From positions 41,240,630-41,304,629 of the forward strand of contig OY292274.1 in assembly GCA_958496175.1 (NCBI GenBank): 64,000 nt of DNA. Direction: 5' to 3'. Source of the DNA: Sisyra terminalis (Eukaryota > Arthropoda > Insecta > Neuroptera > Sisyridae). Both the position numbers and the translations under genes were made by a program. The notes under the pieces were generated by a model. It was not told the DNA's origin. It saw only the letters and a list, made by a program, of their open reading frames with translations, and did no database searches. This document shows, one piece after another, positions 23,501 to 33,500 of the stretch (its first letter is position 1; the number at the start of each line of letters is the position of its first letter).

Positions 23501-25198
23501 AGTGTAAAACAGGGATGGGCAACTTAATACTGGTATGATCGACAATTATGTTTTTTATTTATACGCGATCGACTGCGAAAAATGGGTTTAATTACCATAA
23601 AAACAAATACAAATATTTCTATTCATTTTCTCTTTAACGGGTTTAGCCTGACCTGTATGACGAGTCGGTCCCCAAAAGGGAACCTATATCAAAACTTATG
23701 ATAAAATATCGACTTGATGAACAAACACATTTTATGTACATTTCGCGACCCAATTCCTTTTAACTTTGAGATATGGGCAAAAATGTCCGTCCGCATAACT
23801 ATTATTTAAAAGTAATTTTTCTCAAATATAATTACGCTAGAGAAATGAAACCAACGCGAAACTTAAAGTTACATTACAGAGTATATCATATATTTTTTTA
23901 AAATTTTTAGAAAAAAAATTTAAAACCTATTTCTTTTGTGTTCTTGGAGAGTGACAATCACAAAAAATATATATTTTATGCTCCTAAAAGAGTACTATCT
24001 CTAATAAAAATTTCATGAAACAAAAGTTAATGCATCATTATGAAAAAAAATATATAAACTGATTCACGCCGTATGTGATACTCCGCTACCCTGGTACCCC
24101 GGTTCTAGACGGTTCTTTTTTTCGAAGTGTTGCACCAATTTTTTTTTCATTAAATTTTAATGAATAATAGCTCCCATAAAGAAGCATAACAAATTGTTTT
24201 CGTGATTGGAAGTCTCAGGACACATAAAAAAATTGATTTTTTAATTTCTTTGTTTTTGGATATTTACTTATACGATAATTATCTTTAAGAATTGAAATAA
24301 TTGTTCTAAAGAAAAAGGGAAAATATCTAGTGTTCAATATTTATTAATATCAAGGAAAAAAAGTGATAATCATTATCACTGTTATAGTTAATTACAATTA
24401 GAACACTTTGAAATAGTTTTGATGTAGAAATCCATTTGGGGACCAACTCGCCATACAGATCCAGCTAAACTCTTTAAAGAAAAAAATGAGTAGAAGGAAG
24501 TTTAAGACGCACTATTTGAGAATCAGTATTATCCGTAGTAGAATAGATATAAGTTTAAATTCAAGTTTTATTGTCTGCTAATTTTTTGAGCACACATTTT
24601 CAATTTAAAGATTTGAAGTTTACCTAAAAAACTACTTAGAATGCCTGTGATCGACCATTTGTCCACTCCTGGTATAAAAAATATCATAAAGACCGTAATT
24701 TTCCTATTTAAAAAAATAATTTCTGATAACTTGATAACCGATCATTTAATTTTCGATTTGTGTTCCCATCTCAGAGGAAAATGCTGTTCAAGTTCGTTGA
24801 ATTGTTTGTACCCTTCAAGATGGAACGTTGAATTTCATATAGCAATCCGATTGGACATTAAATATTCGAATGATTCCAACTGTTGCAATATCTTTAATTT
24901 AACGAAACGACGTTCAATTGCGCAATGCCATTCGATCGATCTACGAAATTTAACGTTACACGATAAATAAACCTACCAATTCAACGAAATTCAGAATGAA
25001 TTTTTTTTTGTCGTAATATTAAAAAAGCAAAACATTTCAAATTTTTAAAGGAGTTGTTTGAACCAAAATCTAATTTTTCAACTAGACATTGATTACTGAA
25101 TTATTTTTTTTTTTTTTTTTCAGATAAGTTGGTTCGATTGGATCGGATTGGCTGAAAGCAACAAAGAAATATTTTTAAGAAAAATGCTTGGTTTATAA
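20571..25198 (+). CDS. FAST-kinase-domain (FASTKD) mitochondrial RNA protein, five exons
   Basis: FASTKD proteins act in mitochondrial RNA granules in processing and stability of mitochondrial transcripts. Exons: 20571-21461, 22377-22806, 22863-23126, 23192-23427 and 25124-25198. All are GT-AG and in phase, giving 631 residues. The N-terminus is rich in Arg, Asn and hydrophobic residues without acids (MWTNRLFLVRKFINFK), as in a mitochondrial presequence. Helical FAST repeats follow, then FAST_1/FAST_2 sequence (RYSPHLEFVEQIEYL; SCVHFGLLGTNC) and a C-terminal RAP domain (PDIIIALDS-like, LADNDKIKW, LGINICKLRQLRTLGYEPIM). The RAP domain is completed only by the last exon (ISWFDWIGLAESNKEIFL). 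Reading on at 23428 gives a spurious end (VIISIEV, stop at 23451) inside the 1.7 kb last intron. AATAAA at 25197-25202 overlaps the stop codon. Which FASTKD paralogue it is cannot be settled. Confidence 0.9.
21781..22087. mobile_element. MITE with ATTAGGGGRCAT ends in FASTKD intron 1
   Basis: Inverted ends ATTAGGGGGCATGCATTAAT and the complement of ATTAATTGATGTCCCCTAAT, with a second pair inside around CACGTG..GGGGAGA and CACGTGATATTAGGGGAGAG. About 305 bp, G-rich on the plus strand, non-coding. Confidence 0.6.
23510..24671. mobile_element. hAT-like element in FASTKD last intron
   Basis: Ends CAGGGATGGGCAAC and complement CAGGAGTGGACAAA, typical of hAT termini. 8-bp flanks GTGTAAAA (23502-23509) and GTATAAAA (24672-24679) match at 7 of 8 positions. 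1162 bp, no transposase left; another element is nested inside. It explains much of this unusually long intron. Confidence 0.65.
23639..24469. mobile_element. element nested in the hAT-like element
   Basis: Inverted repeats of about 50 bp: GTTTAGCCTGACCTGTATGA..GTCGGTCCCCAAA at the left and the complement of TTTGGGGACCAACTCGCC..CAGCTAAAC at the right. Sequence CTCTTTAA flanks both sides, a plausible 8-bp duplication. Non-coding. Confidence 0.55.
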
Positions 25199-25474
25199 TA
25201 AAAATATATTTATTGTTCAATATTTATCATTCTCTCTTCCTATCTTTTATTTACAATGTAAAAAACTTTGGTTTCGAGTCTCTGCTAATGCCGCGACAAA
25301 AATATACAACTTTGAGATTATTTAACTTGACAAAATTTCAGAAACCTTGGAATTAATCTTAGATATTAAAATATGCATTTATCTAATGGAATATTTAACA
25401 CTGAGCAAGTTACAATAAAAAAAAAATCAAGACAAATTCTCAACAAAAAAACAGAGATCATCCTCTTGAGAATT

Positions 25475-26540
25475 TCAAGGGAATAGATAGTGTAAAAATT
25501 TCTTTCCATATTCATAAGCAACGAATAAAGCTGCCGTAGCTGGAATTGTGCGTAGTAACGTTGGAGCTAAGCCATTATATAACGCTAAAACACCTTCTTG
25601 TCGTGCAATTAACAATGTTTCGCCCACCAAACTAGAATTTCTGTTAGTCACTTGAATTCTCGATTTAACCACATCTGCTGGAAATATAACTGTCCAGAAG
25701 ACAAGTCCTCCAACCGCACCGGATATCATTGTATTTACTAATCCAATATCATCCTTCGACTGGCCTGGCTTCGCTAAAAGTTCACGGGTTGCTTCGTATC
25801 CTCCAAAAAAGAAAAAATAACCCGGCATTTCCCTCGCTATTGTCGATCCTAATCCCCGAAATAGTCCTGGAATGCCTTCAGTATGGAAAATGTTACGAGT
25901 TAAAGAAAACGGACCGATATTCTAAAAAAAAAGTAATTGAAGACTTTACTTAATTATTGTTTTTTTTTTTAAATTACCGTTTTGATTCCTTTTTGGGCAT
26001 CCATTTCGTGCATTGCCTGCAACTTACATTTGATTAATTCTGTTGGACAAAGAGTAAAAGATGAGAAAAATGCTGCTAAACATCCAGCCGAGGCATTCGA
26101 AAAGGCGTCCAATTCTTCGTGCTCCTAAAAACAATAATTTTATCTTTGGAATTTAAGTGAACGTTTGTCTTCTTACTTTTCCTGTAACATTTTGAATTAA
26201 TTTCTGACACACACCATATCCTGCAAATAATACTGAATTTTCTGCAACGTTTGCAACAACCGCAGGAATTGTTCCCGCATAAAGTCCTTTAATAACACCT
26301 TCAGCTTTTAAGGTTTTTTTGAAACAATCAAACATTCCTGTGTATAGTTGTGGGAATGTTTGCATTTTTACTTTAATCGTGTCGAGCGGCTGTCCCGTGT
26401 AAACAACAGCGACACCTCCTGAAAGTAATCTTTTAAAATTTGAAATTAAATACATTGAAACAATTTTTACCGATTGATCCCGCGACGAAGTCAATAATCC
26501 CATCTTTGAGTGTAGCTTTATTGGCAGTCCCATGTGCCAT
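25475..26540 (-). CDS. SLC25A15: mitochondrial ornithine carrier (SLC25A15/ORC1 homologue), four exons
   Basis: Inner-membrane carrier exchanging ornithine and related basic amino acids for citrulline or protons. Exons on the minus strand: 26540-26471, 26418-26177, 26124-25978 and 25921-25475; all GT-AG, phases agree. The product is 301 residues, the same length as human ORC1. Three carrier repeats each carry the signature: PLDTIK at residues 34-39, PTELIK at 131-136 and PADVVK at 234-239. [11 protein letters not shown] at the N-terminus and [16 protein letters not shown] are typical of the ornithine subfamily, as are the glycine-rich contact helices. The start at 26540 is the first ATG before the first helix; the Met in the first intron gives a wrong N-terminus. 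The gene ends tail-to-tail with FASTKD, 277 bp apart; a minus-strand AATAAA at 25214-25209 lies almost at the other gene's stop, so the 3' UTRs may overlap. Ornithine specificity is inferred by subfamily. Confidence 0.9.
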
Positions 26541-27353
26541 GATATGAAAATTGAGGTTAAAGGATAATTTTCCAGCGAATGTTGTGGATAGCACTCTTTA
26601 TTGGACGTTCGGAAGAGTGTGAAAAATATCTTGGAAATGTTACATCATTGCTTCGGACGCTTTGATAAAAGTGTGAGAGATAAAAACGACGAAGAAGGTA
26701 CGTTATGACAGATCATGATCGCTTCAGTTGAATAAATTCCGTTGGTGCGAAAGCACATATGATGACGAAACTCCAGTTGTTCCAGTTAATCTCATAGAGA
26801 TAACAATACGATAGTTCTTGTAAACAATTCCGATTGATAATATTATTTAAGAACAAAAATATTTGAACAATTAATTTTAAATTTTTTATGACATTTTTGG
26901 TGAGATCAAGGTGATCTAACAAAAAGGCAAAAAATTGTTTTCCCTTAACTGCAAGATACGCATTGTTTTTCTGTAGTATTTTTGCGTCATGGAAATTAAG
27001 AATTTTTCCATCAGAAATTATTTAATCAATTAAGCATTGAAATTCCAATTGAAACGTTAACTAATAATAACGTCTGATAAATTTCCTTGAAACTATTTAC
27101 CATAACGATTAACGACTATAACATTTAGTACGCGAATGTTGAAATTAACAAACGCCAATTTCTAAAGTTCATTGCTTGTTTAATTAAGTCAAATTGGCAA
27201 TTAAAACGTTCTGCGGATTTTCCGTTTATAAATTGATCTATTTCGATGTAAATAAGACTAAAGAAATTAACTTCCATTATAGGATCTCCATTAGACATCA
27301 AAATGCTAAAATATACGTTTTCTTCCAATCGTTGAGAAATATTTTAGAAGTAT
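26541..27353. other. upstream region of the carrier gene
   Basis: Non-coding. The first 120 bp hold the likely carrier promoter, but I see no clear TATA box. Beyond that nothing is recognised before the SINE pair. Confidence 0.4.
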
Positions 27354-27476
27354 TTTTTTATTGTTATTAAACCATCTCTTTATAACTACCAAGGTCTTTA
27401 GTGACAGTTAATAAAAATTCGTAAAACGAGAAATATCGAAAATTCCTTCGATTCGAAATTCAAACCGAACCCCTAC
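27354..27476 (-). mobile_element. tRNA-derived SINE, 5'-truncated copy
   Basis: Reading on the minus strand: B-box-like GGTTCGG/TTTGAATTTCG, then the shared body (ATATTTCTC..TTTTTATTAACTGTCACTAAAGACCTTGGTAG) and the tail TTATAAAGAGATGGTTTAAT. It lacks the A-box part and abuts the next SINE. Confidence 0.6.
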
Positions 27477-27480
27477 TATT

Positions 27481-27652
27481 TTTTTAGTTATTATTTACCG
27501 TCGCTTTATAACTACCTAGGTCTTTAGCGACTCTAGGGTTAGTAAAATCCGTTATCGAAAAATATTGAGAATTTGCACGATACAAGGATCGAACCTACTG
27601 CTTACCAGTTTTGGAGCGGTCATCTTGACTACTCGGCCACTAGTAGGCTAAT
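27481..27652 (-). mobile_element. tRNA-derived SINE, full copy
   Basis: Minus strand: A-box-like GTGGCCGAGTAGTCAAGATG, CGCTCCAAAACTGGTAAGCA, B box GGTTCGATCC, body (GGATTTTACTAACCCTAGAG, GACCTAGGTAG) and tail AAAGCGACGGTAAATAATAA. Head looks derived from a Leu/Ser-type tRNA. Confidence 0.75.
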
Positions 27653-27713
27653 TTAGGTGTAATTAATTAGTTACAACTATAAACAACGAATTAAAAAATC
27701 AATTATATTTAGG

Positions 27714-27908
27714 GCCGGTATTTTCACATATAGACAGTAACATTTATCTTCCCGATAAAATTTTATCCGGAGGATTGACAATACATATATATTTTCACTT
27801 AAGAATAGGCCAAAAATGAATGATTGATTTAAGACATTAAGTTTAATTTTTTAAATCGTAATCTTAAGAATATTTACTATTTATTCTTGAGTAAAAATAC
27901 CGGCACTA
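27714..27908. mobile_element. MITE, GGGCCGGTATTTTCAC family, copy 1
   Basis: 195 bp with inverted ends GGGCCGGTATTTTCAC and the complement of GAGTAAAAATACCGGCAC. The inner arms (ACTTAAGAATAGG, CTTAAGAATATTT) are also complementary in part. Related copies at 29122 and 48707. Confidence 0.6.
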
Positions 27909-28436
27909 AGAGTCTCAAATTGCCTTGTATTTTGAATGGATTTGTATTTGCGAAATTTTAGATAAATATTGATATTAATGCGAAAGTAGTAGGTAAATAT
28001 AAAAGGACACATTAAAAAACTGAACAAAACTTCATACCCCCATTAAGAAATTAAATTTTTTTAAGCTCAATATTTAATGAACTAATAATTATTGCCGTGG
28101 AGCAATTTTGAGTTCTACGAAGCATTTAAATAGCTAATATCTTAAGTTAAGAAAGTTTTCTGAGAAATGATCCGAGAGATGATGATTGCGATAAAATTTA
28201 GTTTTTAACAAACAAGTTTTTTAAAACTCAGTATTTATTGAAACAACTTTTGTAGACCGGAAGCAATTATGATTATCTACAGTCCAAAAAAATCTTCCTC
28301 TTTACCTTTTTTTTAATAAAATTAAGTTATTTCCCTGACTTTGAACAATTTATTTATTTCATTGAATTTGAGCATATACTATTTCAACGATAAACAAAAT
28401 ATAAAGTTGCCTTATTTATACAATGTAAATTAAAAT

Positions 28437-28690
28437 TGTAAACTTTAAACATGAATTTGAACAAAAGTTCAAACAAACTTATTTTTGGCGTATAAGATAC
28501 GTATTTTGATTGCCAAGTCACCTGCATTAGTGATCATCAAGTAGTATTGGATCACTTCATAACTGCTATGTATTGAGTACAAAGTAATCACAGATCGACC
28601 TCAAAAACACAGTAGAAAATGTAATGCCAGATATTTATATCGCTAAAAAGACTTGAGCTAAAACATGACCAGACAAATAAGAAAATTGTA
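28437..28690. mobile_element. half copy of the TACGTAT inverted-repeat element
   Basis: TTTGAACAAAAGTTCAAAC, GATACGTATTTTGATTGCC and TTGGATCACTTCATAACTGC match the left part of the element at 31447-31854 at clear but reduced similarity; the right end is missing. Confidence 0.5.
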
Positions 28691-28857
28691 AAATTTTTAA
28701 AAACTTATTTGGGAGACATTATTAATGGAATGTTAAATTTGGGAGTTATGATATTAATAACTATAGTGGAATGAAATAACAATAAATAATAAAATAAAGA
28801 TGAGATCTAACAAACTGTTATTATTTCAGGGTGAGTTTTGTAGAAATTCAAATTATT

Positions 28858-28880
28858 ATATTATATATATATATATATAG
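28858..28880. repeat. (TA)n microsatellite
   Basis: An uninterrupted alternating TA run of about 10 units, embedded in AT-rich sequence. Confidence 0.8.
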
Positions 28881-28939
28881 ATTATTATATAATATTGACA
28901 GAAATTTTTGGGTAGTAGAAGAAAAAACGAAAGTTTATA

Positions 28940-29110
28940 TCCCTCTTAGGGATGTCAATATCTGGCTACGTTGAATTTTTTACTTTAATTCACGAATAAA
29001 TCGGGTTATAATGAAAATTTAGCAACAAAAGAGAAAATTATACGATATAAGAATTTAATTAACGAAAAAAACCGGGAATTAAATTAAAATCAAAGTAGAA
29101 AATACAAAAT
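28940..29110. mobile_element. diverged copy of the CTGGCAACGTTGC foldback family
   Basis: CAATATCTGGCTACGTTGAA with TTTACTTTAATTCACG at the left and GGGAATTAAATTAAAATC with AAAGTAGAAAATAC at the right match the inner arms of 34828-35304 in the same order. Decayed. Confidence 0.45.
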
Positions 29111-29121
29111 AATAAAAATAT

Positions 29122-29282
29122 GCGTATTTTTATTTAAGAATAAGTGATATGTATAGGACAAATGTGTAAGATTTATCTAACAGATAAATAGCTTCATAAA
29201 ATAATAGATATTTCTTATCTATTAAATTACTATCTCAAGGATATGCCTATCTATCCATGAGGGAAAATACTGAATACTTAAG
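29122..29282. mobile_element. MITE, GGGCCGGTATTTTCAC family, copy 2
   Basis: Left GCGTATTTTTATTTAAGAAT and right AGGGAAAATACTGAATACTT are diverged versions of the ends at 27714-27908; the TATCTATCCATGAG block is shared with the copy at 48707. Confidence 0.4.
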
Positions 29283-30513
29283 AGTTATAAATTTTGTGTA
29301 GCTTAAAAATTGTACCCTTGTCACTGTAGTGCTATAAAACTTGCTAATAAAATGCCAGCTATTTTTTTTAAAAAATGTTTATTTTAACTTGAAATTACAA
29401 GTACATAAATTACTTATTGTATTGAAATTTAATATCTAGTTCAATTTATAATAATTACAATTTTTCCATTAGATTAATTCTATACATTCAATATAAATAG
29501 ATAGCAATTAGTATTGTTATAAGAAGAAGAAAAACTTAATTTATTTCAATATTTACACGTTTATATTTCATATGAAACATTTGATATTTATTAGTAGAGA
29601 TAAGTTCAAAATAAACGAAAATGTTTATCGTTTTAAAGAAAATCTCGTTGATAATTTCACATGACGACAAATCAAATGAAACGAGCCCCCCAAGAATAAA
29701 ACGCGAACATGTACAAACTTATTGACCCCAATTTAAAACTTAAAAAATTCAAATCGTTTTATTTGATAAATATAGTATCACTCTTTTTTATTTTGTTTAA
29801 AAAAAATGACATTTTAAACGATTTACTCTCCCTGTCTTTCTTTCGTTCTATAAATGAATTTAATTGACTATATATACAAATTTTTGAAAATAATAAATTA
29901 ATATAACAACACTAATTGGACGATAATTTTTTTTTCATAAATTGATACAGAATGACTAGCATTTCTATTTTATACAAATTAAATAAATTTATTACAAATT
30001 AATATTAAGATAATGAAGGTAAGGTATTTGGAAATGTTTCGCAAATGAGACGAATGAAAACCATTTTTCATAGAATTTTATCTCTTAATTTAAAAAAAAA
30101 GATACATTGTTAAGCCTTAACAATGGATTATAATTTTATATTGCCATTTGTAATTGAAATTTAAATTTACCGAAAGTTTTATTTGCCTAAATTTAATATT
30201 TGTACTGCAAATTAATCCATGATAAGAGTCTGCAAATGTTTTTCTTTTCTTTAAGATAAAAATTATATAATATATAAATTTTGCTCAATTAATTAAAAAG
30301 ATTTTTTTAAAGAGGAAAAACCAACCAAAAAATGATTAAAAATTAAAATCAACTTGGGCGGACAATCAGTGGAATCGCAATGTCGATTTTTCGTCTTTCT
30401 TTTTTACTAATTTAATATAAATAATTTGATTTCTTTCGTTGATATTTATTTCTTATTCGTTTTATATAGTTGAAGGAAATGACTATATTCTTCTGGACAA
30501 AGCTTATTTTCGT
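29283..30513. other. AT-rich DNA downstream of the homeobox gene
   Basis: Contains the homeobox gene's likely 3' UTR at its right end: a minus-strand AATAAA lies at 30450-30445, about 65 bases past the stop. Otherwise nothing recognisable. Confidence 0.4.
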
Positions 30514-33500
30514 TTAAAATAAATGGTTTGCGGTAGCCGTGGACTTGAGGTGGTCGCCCAGAAGATAGCCCGAACCAGCTGCCCCCAACAGTGAGGAGAA
30601 TGGTGACGAAAGGGCGGCGGCGGCGACGGCAGCATGGTGCTGATGGGCAGCTGAGGCTACACTGGGTGCTTGCAAATGATGTTGCACTTTACTAGCAGCC
30701 TGGTGCACCAATAGGGAAGCGTTGCATTGCTGTTGAATCGGACTCATCGAAGACCATTTGTTGTTATTCGCCGATATTGTGTCTTCGCTTAATTTGCCTA
30801 AAAATATAATCAAATTTTAGTAAATCGTCACACAATTTTATAAATTTTCAAACAATAACTTAAAGCTTAATAATCGAAGAAATTTTAGTAAATTTCATTG
30901 AGTTTATTGGAACAATCGATTGAAACTGATTGATCGATTAAATTGGTTTAAGATTTTATGTTTAAGTTAGTAACATAGACAACCACAAAAACTTAATTGT
31001 TGCGTTTGCCTAAACTATGTAAAATAAAATTTTTGCATTTAGAAAGTATATACCAATAAAGCAATATTGGTTAAATTATCCATTGTAATAACTATTCGGT
31101 GCAGAAACAATCTCCGATATTTTGCACAATTTTTCATTATTGTATTTTATTCATATAAGTTGCAGTGGCGGATTCAGCCCTTCGAAAGCTCAAAGCGCAA
31201 GTCAGTTTTGTGGCAATCATGGTTCCAAATTCTCTAAAATTGCGCTAGCCTATATTACAGTATAAAATATAAAGCATAGTAACATATTAGCTTCGTAAGA
31301 ACTATATAACTGTTTAAAAGGTTACATATTTTCATAGGAAATATATTTGTTATTATATAAAACAACTCTGCACTTTTAAGGTTTCGCAGATACTGTTTAT
31401 CCAATATATATATATAGTATATTGTGGTGCTTTTGTGGTGGTAATATAGTTTACTATAATGAACTTTAAACATAAATTTGAACAAAAGTTCACACCAATG
31501 TATTTTGACGTATTGCCCAGATACGTATTTTGATAGCCAAGCAATCTTCCTCAATGGTCATCAAGCAGTATTGGATCGCTCCATAACTGCTTTGTGTACA
31601 AAGTATTCATGGATCGATTTCAAAAACAAAGTAAAAAGTGTAACGTTGCCAGATATTTATACCATTTCAAAGAACTTGGGCCAAAACAGATTAGAAAATT
31701 GCTTGACTCATCACATAACAGTTACGGAGCAATTCAATAAACTTAATGACTACTGAAGAAGATTGTTTGGCAATCGAAATACGTATCTGGGCAATACGTC
31801 AATAATACATTTGTTTGAAGTTTTGTTCAAACTTAAATTTATAGTTTACTTTTGTAAATAATATTGCATAAATAAGACCACATCAATTTTAATTATTGTA
31901 TAAACAGAAGATATAACTGTTCAAAATCAGCGAAAAAATTTAATTAGATTTTTGACGATAAAAAAATAGCATACAAAACGTAAGTCTACCTCTTTCTTAA
32001 ATCGTGACCCAAACTTTCAGAACTCCCATGGTGCAAAAACCTTCAGTATTATTTTTATGGATTTCTTCAGTTTATGTGGATTCAATACAGGAGTCATTAA
32101 AAATATTATTAAAAAAAATGTTTCTTCATCTTTGATTCAGTTGAAAATTTGTAAAAGGAATTGAATTTTAAACAAAGTGATAGCAAGATTCCTAAAAATA
32201 TTCAAAAATAAAGACTGCGAAACTTTTTATGCAAACAAAATTTTTTTTGTAACTTCAGCTCTAACTTAAATGAAAATAAATACGTTATATCTAAATTTTA
32301 AATATTTCTTAATTTGTAGCAAATAATAAAGTACAAAATTTTTAGGACCTCATGAGGTCCCTCTTTATTATTTAATCCCCAACGCGCACCCACTGCTCCT
32401 GGACAGTATAAATATCAGTATAAATAAACCAATGATAAATTGCAAATAGAAAATTTGCAGTTTATAATCCAGAATATAATCCAGTGGTTTTATTAGAATT
32501 GGCGTACAGATTTAAAAAAAAACAAATAGTTTTCGATTATACCTAATAGAAAACGATTATTATTATTATTATTACTGCTAGAGATTAATAAGAACTTTTA
32601 TAGATTTTTATATTTTTATAGAATTCATTCAATTGTTTTTAAAATTATCGCAGATTTCTTTTTCTCTGCTCTTATACCTATACAGAGCTCTCAATATATA
32701 AGTATAGTATGTGAAACATTCTGTATATACATATGATACATATATAGGTGATGGTACATATGGCAGGTAGGGTTGTTTTATCCTGAAAATTCTAGAGTTC
32801 TTTATTTTATTTTTATTGTTATTTACCGTCGCTTTATTATTACTTAGGTTTTACGCGGCTCTAGAGTTAATAAAAATCCATAAATCGAGAAATATTGAAA
32901 ATTTGCTCAACACGAGATTCAAACGGAACACCACCAGTTTTGGAGCGACCACCTTGACTACTTGACCATCAGTATGTTTCCGAAATTCTTATTTCAATTA
33001 CTTATAATGTAGAAACAAAAGGTCAATAATATACAAATTGAAAGCAAATTGTCCTTTAGATTAGGAGTGGATAACGCCGCATCTCGCAGCCGCCAGCGTT
33101 GTCCATTTTCTAGCCAGCGAGATTCATCAGACTTCTACAAAATATATGTACTTTATAATGGGGAAAGTAGTGAAAACCAATGTATTAAAAATGTTTACAG
33201 TGTATCTAAATCTAATATGGGGATATAAAAATTTTATATGAAGCTCGCCAAGTTATGGTGTACTTCCATAGTGGTCCGCAATATCATTTGGATTGACCAT
33301 CTTTGCTTTTTAGATAACTGCGAGGTTTGATGATAGTTTAACAAAGCTTAAAATAGGCAAAGAAATAATACAGACTGTACTTACAGCACTTCTGTAAAAA
33401 GTTATAACTATGAAAAAAAGTCATATACTGGAAAAATTTCCCAAAATCCATGAGTATAATTACGTAAATATACTAATATTGAAGTTAATAAAAATAGTTT

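Noticed and set aside
24641..24970. 109-codon plus-strand frame in the FASTKD last intron
   Set aside because: Begins in the hAT-like right terminus and has no domain; the FASTKD splice from 23427 to 25124 skips it in phase.
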